DNA of 42,500 bases, from contig JAHBMJ010004788.1 of NCBI GenBank assembly GCA_018398765.1, positions 5,001 to 47,500 on the forward strand, given 5' to 3'. Every line of letters starts with the position of its first letter. Position 1 is the stretch's first letter. The notes under the pieces are model-generated. The model saw only the letters and a list, made by a program, of their open reading frames with translations. It was not told the DNA's origin and did not search any database. This document shows, piece by piece, positions 14,001-22,055 of the stretch. Position numbers and translations under genes: made by a program. Source of the DNA: Chromera velia (taxonomy: Eukaryota; Sar; Chromeraceae).

Positions 14001-17000
14001 CAGAGACTAGTGAGGCAGTCGGGAGAAGTGGAAGAGTCTGGAAGTGTGGAGGTGTTCAGACTGAACGTTGCAGCTGCAGTCGCCTTCAGAGGCCGTCGTG
14101 CAGGGGAGCGTCCCGTCTGTCTCCGTCTTCGTATTCACTTCCTGGATGCAGAAGAGGCCCAGGAGCTGTACAATTCTGTCTACGCAGCGCTTGGAAGTCT
14201 CCTTCAAGGCGAGAGCGAAAGTCGCCTCGACGGTTCTGTTGAGGAGGACGTCTTGAGTCTCTTTGGCAGCAGGTGGAGAGAAGCGTTTGAAAGCGCCCGA
14301 CTGGAGGCGGATGCCGTGGAAGAAGAGTTGGGCTCAGAGGGGGGAGGGGGCGCGTTGCTGTCGCTCCCCCCAGGAACAGAGGATGGTTTCACTGAGATCA
14401 TGGAAGAGCTCAGCGAGGGTGCGGGAGAGGTAGACAAAGAGGTTCCAGCTGAGCCCTTAACAGAGGAACAGCCTCAGGAGGCACCGGGACGATCACCGAG
14501 AGCTCCCACGGCTCTGCCCCCTGCTCCTGCGGAATCCCAGAGACGTGAGAGTGGTCAGGTCTCGCCAGGACGCCGCATCACGCCTCTGGTGACTCTCTCC
14601 AAATTGATTGCGTCATCACCCGACGAAGAGTCAGTCTTGCCCCGTCAGACCGAAGGGGAGACTGAAAGAAACCCGCGGGTGTATTCGACACCCGGGATGG
14701 TTCGTCATGGACCTTCTGCCTTCTCTGAGGGGGGGGATCCAGAGGAGTGCCTGGAAGAGGCAGCGCAATTTGCAGAACACACACAAGCGGACGCAGCCGG
14801 GGGTGAGGTTGCGATCGTAGTTGATCAGAGTGAACGTGGGTCTGTAGGTGCGTCTGCTCTTTGGCACTCCGTACGGGATGCGCAGAGTAGCGTTGGGGCC
14901 CTCGACGGGGGGGCGAAGTGGGCCGGCGTGGTGGACGAGGAGACGGCCCCGACTCGCATTGTCGCCTCTCTCACGGCTCTGGTGGGCATTTCAAAGGTGA
15001 GTGTGAGGCATGAACATCATGCAGTGTCTCTGGACAGGCTTTTCGTAGACAAGGCTTTGTTTCAAAGAAACAGTCTTGTTTGGTTTGCTCATCTAAAAGT
15101 AAGAATAGCGATTGAGAAAAAATCCGACCCCGCTGAGTGCAGCCCAGGATGAGATCTTCAGCTCAAGACAGGAAAAACCAATGCCTGACTTTCTTCTGCT
15201 GCTGTGTGTATGCAGGTCACGTCTTTCCTCTTCGGGGAAGGCCAGAGGAGAGACGTGCACAATAGAGTCGCGTTACCAGACTTTTGGGCCCAGGGGTGGA
15301 GGAGACAGAGGACTGCAGGGGGGCGTGCGGTGTCGCACACAGGTCCCCTGTTCTTTCGAGTCATCCTCACCAACAAGCACCTGCTGGTAAGTCTCTCGAG
15401 AAGCTCTACTTACAGGAGAATCATAGCAAGAACCTGTCTTTGATCGTTTATTTGCACAGAGCAAAATTTCAGTTCGTTATCGGTTTTGAGATGTAATTCA
15501 ATAGAGCTTGCAAAGAGAAAGCAGCAACAGAGATTTTTTAAAATACGGCTTCTGGATCGCTGTAGTCTGTGCTTGTGCCTGATTGTTTGCAGCTGTTGCC
15601 AAGGGGGCGTCTTGAAATGAGCAACGCTCCTGAGAATGAGTCTGAGCTTCGTCTAGCAGCCATCACAGAGACTTTACCTTCCGGTCTCCGAATCCTTTTT
15701 GGGAATGAGGAACCCCTGGGAGAGGACGATGAGATGATGACAGATATGATGTACGAGGGAGACGGGTTCAGTCAGCAACTCAACGGGAGAGATGTCGAGG
15801 GCTCGGAAGGGGGGGTGGATGTGGGAAGGTGGATGGGTGCAGATCAGATTCCGTCTTCCGAAGCCCCCCCAGGTGGAGGCGGGGGGCACGGAGGCATGAG
15901 GTCCGGTTCTCTGGAGGAAGAGGAATACGATGCTGCAGGGGCATCGGAATTTCAGGGGAGTGTTTTTGGAAGGGTGTCTTTGAAGAAGTTGATCGATTCT
16001 TCTGCCATCGTCATTCCTCTCCGTCACGCTGTTGACGTCACTCCCGTTTGGTCTGCTGCTCCTCTGGTTTTGGGCAAGAAGGGGGCAGGCAAAGGAAAAG
16101 GAAAGAAGGGGGAGGATGAGGAAGAAGAAGATGAGGAAGACGAAGAGGCTGAGGAAGGTTTCGATGCTTCGGCGATGGCAGAAGAATGGAGACATGAAGG
16201 TGATGGAAGGGGAGGAGGGGTGAGAAGTGACAGGTACAAAACAGATGCAAGTCCAACAGGGAGCCCTTCACGGCATGTATGGGAAGACGAGAAAATGAAA
16301 AAGAGCAAGGACACTGAATCGTTCAGCAAAGTAGCAGAGAAGAAGGGGAACAACTCAAAAAAGCCCCTCCGAAGCACAAGCACAAAAGAAGCCCTCCTGC
16401 CAAGAACAGAGGATCTAGACGATACGGATGAGTGGGAGAGAAGAGTTGATGGCGCTGGGGGTGCTCAACATATTGAAGGTCTTCATTTTGTCTTCAGTCT
16501 TCCCACTGCATCCATGACTGGATTGGGTGGAGATTTCTCTGTGACGATCCATTCCGAATTTGACCTCAAAACCCTCAGACAAATTCGCAGGGGACAGAAG
16601 CAAGGGGGGGGGTTGCCGACTGTCAGTGGTCCCTTCGGTGACCCGCTTGACCTCCAAAGCGAGAGGGGGGGAATGGGAATCGAATTAGAACATCCCGACC
16701 TTCTGAAGGAGAGAGAGGACGAAGTGCAGGAGAGACTCACTACACAAGAACAGGAGGTGAGAGCACTTCGAATGCTCCGATGTTCCGAACATTTGGTCGG
16801 AAAGCGGGCAGACCGTCATTTATGGCGGCTTGCATATGGCGGCATGGGCCGCGTCGCTAGTCCCTTCTACGGCGGTTGGAACTTTTTCATCAAGAGTCTG
16901 ATGAGAGACCACGTGGTGGGCACGTGCCTCCACGCAGACACACACAGGGCAAGGCTCCATAGGGTCATTCTTCTGATGACTTGGTGGTCTGGATGCGCTC

Positions 17001-17090
17001 TGGTTGGTGAGGTCTCATCTCTTCCGTTCTCTGCCTTTGCTTTCCCTCCCTCTTTGTGGGATTGTTCAACCCCCCCCCTGCTCTCTCTCT

Positions 17091-17143
<53 letters not shown>

Positions 17144-19107
17144 CGTTTGTATGTTTCTGTCTCTCTGCAAGATTTTTCTGTATCCCTTCTCTCTTCCTTT
17201 CTTTCCTTCGATGCAGTTTGCCTTCGTTCTCTTCTGTCACGTCCTCGCGGGAGAGGACTACGAAGAGTCTGGATACTCAGGGATGACCAGGAAGAGCATG
17301 ATGTTCCGCATCAGGGTCGCGGCATCTCTCGCCCCCTTCCATGTCATTGGCATATCGATCGGACGTTCCGTTTTGATTCCAATCTTTGTCTCTCTCATCG
17401 CCTGCGTCCCTCCAGCGATATTGGAGGTCTTGTGCTTCAGAAAAGAGACCCCGTACGTCCACCGACTTGAATATCTCAGAAGAACCTCCAAGGAGAAAGT
17501 GAACAACTTTGTACTCACACCACAAAATAGAGCTGCAGCAGCCGCAGCAGCAGCCGCCGACCTTGCTGCCCGATCGACGAAGGAGGTCCAGGTCGGGATC
17601 GACACAGAGGACTCTGGGGTGAAGGCACAGAGAATGGTCTTGGTTCCCGTGAAGCTTCTGGGACCCGATTTTGTATCCCGATGGCTTCAGCGGACGCGGT
17701 TCCAATCTAGGATCGGGGTGGGCGTGGGGGTCTTCTACGTCGTTTGTTGTCTTGCCCTGCTGGTCATTTTTGCCACCACCGAAATAGAAGCTCTCCGGGT
17801 GACGAATCTGAACGTCACGGAGTTTCTTGCGATGATGACGGCACTCCTGGGGTTCCAGTTGTTTGGGGTGATGCCTCTCTTCTGGCTTCTGCTTTTCGGA
17901 CTGCCTCTCTACTTTGCGGGGGCAACTGCGGTTCCCAAGAAGGACACGGACAGCGAAGAGAACAAAGCCAAGGCAGCAGCTAATGACATTCCAGACCTGC
18001 CAGCACTCCAGCGACGGTCGAGTCCTTTCTGGAGGTGGATGACTGAGGTTGGTCAGGCTGCGTGAGGTTCTGCTTGTTTGTTTCTTCACTTCTTTCCCTA
18101 TACACTGAATAATCATTTGTCTACTCAGTCACTCAGCAGAGGGTGGCGGATGCGCAAGGGTAATTTGTGTCGCAAGGACTCCACATGTCCACTTTCATTC
18201 CTGCCCTTGAAACACTTCGAATTGTTTTTGTACGACGCTTAAATTTCGGCTTGCGCTCGTCCCTGCGTCCATTTAGGTATTTGCTCCCGGTGCCGGTCGG
18301 TGTTTGTGGTCCCTGGAGATTCCCGAGGACGAGGACGAGACGCCGTTTTGTGCCAACAAGAACCTGTCCACGGACGCGGTCGAGGGCAGACTTTTGTTCA
18401 CTGCCAGCGGAACCAGGTACTGGCCAGGGATGGGCGTGGAGGGGCGGCAGCAGCTTCGGTGGGCGTGGGAGGGCAAGATCAACGAGCAGTGGGTCCTCGG
18501 GGGGGCGTGGAGGGAGAGCAGATCCTCCCGGGTTCTGGACGCTTCTTTCCGGGAGTTCGAAGAAGAGGTCAGACATCGATGGATCCATGGATTTGATTTT
18601 GGGAGGGTAGTGTCACAGATATGAGGGGAAAGGGGGACAGCAGCAGAGGCAACTACTTCTGAGATGCAAACCGGGTGTCCAGAGGCAGCGCCTGACTGCC
18701 GTTGCAAGACTTTCCGTTGCTGGTACCTTTCTCATCTTCTCTCAGCACGTACAAAAACAGCTCGACCGCACATCTTTTTTTTGTCCTCATATTTTGTATG
18801 CATATGATGGATCATGTCATGCGTACGCGTGCAGCTCGACTGGGACAGTGAGATCTTTGATTTCCTCTCTAATCGACTCACTGCCCTCCCGAAGCGTTCC
18901 AAGAAGAAAAAAGCCTTCGACAAGACAAAGGCCACACCCCTCACGGCACTGCACGGCTCTTCCAAGAAATCGAAGGGAGCGGACTCGAACAAATTTGCAC
19001 AGGGGGCGAGCACCAAGGGAACCAACTGGAAGAAGAAGAAAGTCCAGATTGAGGGCAGTGGAAGAGAAGAACAGCCGCCCAGAGCTCCCACCAAGTGGGT
19101 TGACTGA
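22..19107 (+). CDS. Sushi-REJ-GPS polycystin-1-like membrane protein, 29 exons, 5' partial
   Basis: A giant cell-surface protein, probably an adhesion/receptor or mechanosensor of the polycystin-1/REJ class. I assembled it from exons that keep frame across every junction but one: 22-212, 490-595, 868-1049, 1329-1440, 1750-1971, 2326-2559, 2937-3098, 3440-3526, 4103-4158, 4588-4753, 5243-5505, 5880-6860, 7040-7412, 7718-7905, 8256-8543, 8835-8958, 9119-9303, 9504-9750, 9882-10427, 10790-10985, 11242-11336, 11609-12387, 12574-13270, 13767-14996, 15216-15386, 15593-17002, 17217-18047, 18277-18567, 18835-19107 (TGA). About 3,560 residues lie in the window and the start is off the left edge. Order: six sushi modules, REJ-like region, GAIN/GPS, TM1, a large acidic cytoplasmic insert, TM2-TM5, lysine-rich tail. 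The donors at 17003 and 18048 (both GTTGGT) are the least certain. The exon 13767-14996 carries one extra base. No polycystin channel pore or clear PLAT domain is visible. Confidence 0.88.
1985..2016 (+). repeat. (CT)n microsatellite in an intron
   Basis: Perfect CT dinucleotide run starting just after the splice donor at 1972. Confidence 0.95.
3110..3172 (+). repeat. GT-rich imperfect microsatellite in an intron
   Basis: Interrupted GT repeats directly after the donor at 3099, followed by a GGGGTG-rich stretch to about 3200. Confidence 0.9.
5243..9750 (+). other. REJ-like region and helical stalk of the giant gene
   Basis: Exons 5243-5505 to 9504-9750 encode a Ser/Thr-rich extracellular region. 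It contains W-x-C and SYSWTC motifs followed by a second Cys about a dozen residues later (near 5355-5400 and 6457-6513), the signature style of REJ (receptor for egg jelly) domains in polycystin-1 proteins. From about 8256 onward the chain turns helical and Ala/Glu-rich, as expected for the part of a GAIN domain that precedes the GPS. Assignment to REJ rests on motif style and on the position between an ectodomain and a GPS; a profile search would settle it. Confidence 0.68.
9882..10985 (+). other. GAIN/GPS autoproteolysis site and first membrane helix
   Basis: Exons 9882-10427 and 10790-10985 encode a textbook GPS motif: C-x-FWN, then W, then GC, then Q-C-L-C-T-H-L-T-x-F. In adhesion GPCRs and polycystin-1 the chain is cut in cis between the Leu and Thr of HL/T, leaving two non-covalently joined subunits. 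The His, Leu and Thr needed for this are all present (near 10838-10846). About 25 residues later comes a hydrophobic helix (PVLWIVFCLVLLG..., 10930-10985), taken as TM1. The intron splits the motif between the Trp and the first GC. Confidence 0.9.
11242..16960 (+). other. Large acidic cytoplasmic insert between TM1 and TM2
   Basis: Exons 11242-11336 to most of 15593-17002 encode well over a thousand residues with no convincing membrane helix. They include acidic runs (for example near 12300-12350 and a Glu/Asp tract near 16110-16160), Lys/Gly-rich patches and Ser/Pro-rich linkers. Between them are short ordered-looking segments (12680-12790, 14090-14210, 16480-16590) with a beta strand followed by an acidic helix. 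In animal polycystin-1 this slot holds a PLAT/LH2 domain of about 120 residues. I cannot recognise PLAT here. Orientation is inferred from the GPS being extracellular. Confidence 0.6.
13991..13997 (+). other. G7 run causing an apparent frameshift in the giant gene
   Basis: Upstream of this run coding potential lies in one frame. Downstream it lies in the next, and each frame hits a stop beyond the run (the downstream frame has TAG at 13947-13949). Exon 13767-14996 is one base too long for its flanking phases; six Gs would restore a single frame. An 88-base intron (13931-14018, GTGAGC...GGCAG) would also repair the frame, but it lacks a pyrimidine tract and would remove sequence that reads as protein. 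Confidence 0.7.
16961..18047 (+). other. TM2-TM5 membrane bundle of the giant gene
   Basis: After a Trp/Phe-rich amphipathic stretch come four hydrophobic helices: TM2 across the intron (VILLMTWWSGCAL / FAFVLFCHVL, 16967-17002 and 17217-17246), TM3 (about 17353-17433), TM4 (about 17713-17775) and TM5 (about 17833-17925). The R-x-x-R-...-LLMTWW start, followed by a Gly/Glu/Asp-rich loop, resembles the segment following PLAT in polycystin-1 family proteins. TM3 and TM4 are separated by a poly-alanine run (17532-17562). The tail after TM5 is soluble. Confidence 0.72.
17081..17144 (+). repeat. (CT)n-(GT)n compound microsatellite in an intron
   Basis: CT dinucleotides pass directly into GT dinucleotides inside the intron between the two halves of TM2. 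Confidence 0.95.
18277..19107 (+). other. C-terminal cytoplasmic tail exons
   Basis: Two exons (18277-18567, 18835-19107) finish the gene. The first is rich in Trp and Gly (several W-x-W/G segments) and may fold into a small domain that I do not recognise. The second is strongly basic, with repeated Lys runs, and ends with TGA at 19105-19107. They are joined to the membrane region by a GTTGGT donor at 18048. If that donor is wrong, the protein would instead stop at TGA 18063-18065 and these exons would need another explanation. Confidence 0.65.
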
Positions 19108-19616
19108 CGGATCAGTCAACGTCCACGTGTACAACTCGCTTAGAAACCAACTTTGAATTTTAATCCTGCTGTTTCCCACATGTTACGAGCCTGCAAATTT
19201 TGCAGTCTTGAATGAAGGGGCAGCTCCTATACAGTGGAACTTCCCTCATCGGTATCTGCGCAGACTTCCTCTAATCGTGAATCGACTGACCGGAATGATT
19301 TTCATGACTCTCTGTCTCACAGGCAGTAGCGGCAGCAGTGGATTCATCAAAATTACACAGGCTCGTTTCTGTCCAGCCGCAAACACCCACGCAGCAACCC
19401 GATTCGCATTTAATCCGAGTCCCACCAACTTGCTCAATTTTGAGATTGGATCCCGCTCCGGGCCCTTCCACTGACAAAGCATGCGTGAGTGAACAAAGCA
19501 AAAATATTTGTTCATGTAAGTAAAAAGTGATAATTCCTTCTCTAGTTACCTGTTCTTCTGGCATGGCATAAAGCTTTATTCTGCTTCCTTGTGGTAAGGC
19601 TGTGCGAATGTGGGTG
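19108..19616. other. 3' flank of the giant gene, no gene seen
   Basis: About 500 bases of mixed composition after the stop codon. No supported coding exon, RNA gene or clear terminator was recognised. Confidence 0.5.
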
Positions 19617-19717
19617 TGACACTGTCTGTGTCTGTGTGTGTCTGTGTGTGTCTGTTTGACAATGTGTGTGTGCATGTATGTGTATAGGTGTGTACAGGTG
19701 TGTACAGGTGTGTACAG

Positions 19718-19751
<34 letters not shown>

Positions 19752-19753
19752 AC

Positions 19754-19788
<35 letters not shown>

Positions 19789-19835
19789 CAGGGGTGTGTG
19801 TGTGTGCGTGTGTGTGTGTGTGTGTGTGCGTGTGC

Positions 19836-19867
<32 letters not shown>

Positions 19868-19975
19868 GTATGCGTAGGCGTATGCGTATGCGTATGCGTA
19901 TGCGTATGCGTGTGTATGTGTATATATTTACGTGTTTTTGTACGCATACATGCGTGTTTACATGTTGTATGTCTT
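19617..19975 (+). repeat. Compound GT / GTGTGTACAG / GCGTAT microsatellite
   Basis: Blocks of (GT)n alternate with repeats of GTGTACAG (19686-19760), followed by CGTGTG variants and then several perfect copies of the hexamer GCGTAT (about 19878-19910). Open frames here encode only Cys/Val or His/Thr alternation and are not genes. Confidence 0.95.
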
Positions 19976-20620
19976 CGTCAATTGTTGTTAAAACTCAAAA
20001 ATAAATATGAAATTCATGTAGAATGTGCGTTCTTCTTATGTATTGTCTTTCACGGTGTTTTATCAGTGGTTGTAAATTTTAAGTTAGTTTGATAAATCAT
20101 AAATTCTGAGATAAAATTTTTAGAAGCACATATGTTCATTTTCTATGTCATATCATTATCAAATTATGATTCAAATAGCAATTAATTTAATTTTTTTAAA
20201 AAAAACATGCATCAGTATACATCACATCGTTGTGGTGGTACGGGGCATGCATGTAAGACTCCTCCACTCATATTAAATTCCATCATACCTGACATAAATT
20301 CTAATCCTAATCGTAATCATAAGATCTATAACTAAGCCTAATTAAAAAAATTAAATTAAGAATGATGAAAATCCTTTTTCATGCCAGTCTGTTTCTCATG
20401 TTTTTATTTCTTTTATATAATATTAACAAAACATTCAAAATCAAATACTTGGTTATCTAAAAGTTCAAAGTTTGCTACTTGAAAAGAACTTTTAAAAAGG
20501 TTTTGTGATGTTTTTTCATGCAATCATGCTAAATTGTGGATTATAACGCATATATAAAAACAAAAATGTCTGGCATGACCACAAACGCGCCTATACAAAA
20601 ACAAACATTAGAACAAACAA
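19976..20620. other. AT-rich island 1 in a convergent interval
   Basis: A sharp change to AT-rich sequence with A- and T-runs and no reading frame of note. It lies between the 3' ends of the giant gene (+) and the cupin gene (-). Confidence 0.8.
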
Positions 20621-20800
20621 CAGACATGTGTATCTATCCAGACATGCAACGGAAGGGCGGGGATGACGGCAATATGGCGCACGTTTGAAAACAAAGTGCA
20701 CGCATATGCATCCATCTAGACAGACAGCGGAAGGGGCGATGGTGCACATGCATGTGAAAAGAAACAACATACGCATCCATCTGTTTCGTCACGCAGACAT
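20600..20800. repeat. Degenerate tandem repeat, unit about 70 bases
   Basis: Two and a half diverged copies share the order CATCCATCTAGACAGAC-like, then GCGGAAGGG(G)CG, then TGG(C/T)GCAC..., then GAAAA(C/G)AAA. The short minus-strand open frame here (20591-20776) simply reads the repeat twice (PS-x-x-CLD motif) and is not called as a gene. Confidence 0.55.
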
Positions 20801-20958
20801 GCTATCGGTGTTTAAGCATAAGGGGTATTCTGACATCGGTCATCAGTTCTAGGGCCAGATGGAGGCTCAATTTATTCTAAAAAACATTAAGCTGCGGCAG
20901 CATTCCTCTTTTTCAATCTACAACGGATCAGCAAGAACAGACATGCAAACGGTCGTGT

Positions 20959-21390
20959 CTACTCTCGAATGTCGTGTTGCGTTCCACGGCCAGCGGTCAT
21001 CCCAACGATCCTTGCCTTTTCGACACCTTCAGGAAGACGTTGAGTGTGCCAGGTGCCCCGAGGAATGCGACACACGTCCCCAACCCTTCTCAAGGAGCAC
21101 ACTTTGGTACCAGACTCAAACTCGAGCACGATGTCTGCACTTCCCTCAATCAGCATCAGGAGCTCGTCTCCATTCGGGTGGAGTTCGAACTGCTTTCCAC
21201 TGTCGGGCGTCACTGTCATTTCGATCACCAGGAAGCCGTCTTCTTGAGTCAGGCGCTTGCAGATCTGAGACGCCGGGGAAGAGGCAGACATGAGCTCCGT
21301 CCAGATCGCTGGCCCCTCTTCCACAACGACTGCCTCTGGGCCTGTGAGGAATAGGTACTTCGCAGAGAGATTTTGCGGTGCGTTCGTCAT
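20959..21390 (-). CDS. Single-domain cupin protein, intronless
   Basis: A 143-residue protein of the cupin beta-barrel superfamily. From the ATG at 21390 (a longer frame exists only from a TTG), residues about 55-125 hold the two cupin motifs: an ELHPNGDELLMLIEG segment, matching the first motif with its His and Glu, and GDVCRIPRGTWHT, matching the second with its His. Such folds usually bind a divalent metal and may be enzymes (dioxygenases, isomerases) or sugar/small-molecule binders; the substrate cannot be read from sequence. The first motif has fewer His than a typical metal site, so metal binding is uncertain. There are no introns, unlike its + strand neighbours. It is divergent from the helical-repeat gene and convergent with the giant gene. 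A TATA-like run sits at 21425-21432, about 35 bases before the ATG. Confidence 0.8.
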   Translation of the reverse strand: MTNAPQNLSAKYLFLTGPEAVVVEEGPAIWTELMSASSPASQICKRLTQEDGFLVIEMTVTPDSGKQFELHPNGDELLMLIEGSADIVLEFESGTKVCSLRRVGDVCRIPRGTWHTQRLPEGVEKARIVGMTAGRGTQHDIRE

Positions 21391-22055
21391 CTGGAGTGAA
21401 ACCTTTGCAGATCGAAGGTTCCAAGTATATAAGGGTAACTTGAATGCCAAAATTCACGCCAAGGAAAGGAATTCAGATTCCGACGAAGTAGCAACACAAC
21501 GCCACCCACGCAAGAGAACTCTCACTTCGCTGCTGAAGCCTGTCCGTGCTGTGACATACAAGATGCACTATACAGACAATTAGCACCAGCCCAGATACCG
21601 ACATCCCATTCAGCGATCGAAAAAGCGATCATCAGCTATACCGTCGTGCAACATCCCTTCATACATGCAACAGCTCAGTGAAGCGACAGCATGTGTTGCA
21701 AAAATGTTGCAAAACGCGCGCGCGTTTACGCGTGCACCGGCCGGGGGCCGCCAAAGTTAGCTTGACTCTGCATGCATGCATGACAGCCGTCTACCTGCAT
21801 GAAAATATATATAGCACCGACCGAAAATTTCTGGACTGAGTCGATCGGGCGTCCATCTGACACTGCGTCACTGTCTGCGTGTCACCTGTTCTCAGCATAG
21901 GAGGTGTTTTTCAAAAGCTTTGTCGGTGGAAGAGCATTGCGCTTGCCTTAAGCCAGGCAGCACATGATTTGGTATCGACGTGAACTGGACAGAAAGACTT
22001 GACAATCGGTTCTCATGCACTCGTTGCCGTCTCCTTTTTCTTCATCCCTCGCAGA
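21391..22055. promoter_or_regulatory. Divergent promoter region a (cupin / helical-repeat gene)
   Basis: This 665-base interval between two 5' ends contains an alternating CG tract (21715-21724), overlapping TGCATGCA elements (21769-21782) and a TATATATA run (21806-21813). The same three signals recur in the other two divergent intervals of the window. TGCATGCA-type sites are known targets of ApiAP2 factors in apicomplexans. Use of these elements here is inference. Confidence 0.55.

Noticed and set aside
17258-18116. Minus-strand frames over the membrane exon
   Set aside because: They lack motifs, while the + frame gives clear membrane helices and correct splice phases.
19617-19975. Regularly spaced repeats resembling an array
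   Set aside because: They are simple GT/GTACAG/GCGTAT microsatellite units with no unique spacers; not CRISPR.
20859-21293. Plus-strand open frame over the cupin gene
   Set aside because: It is the antisense shadow of the cupin coding sequence, which alone shows recognisable motifs.
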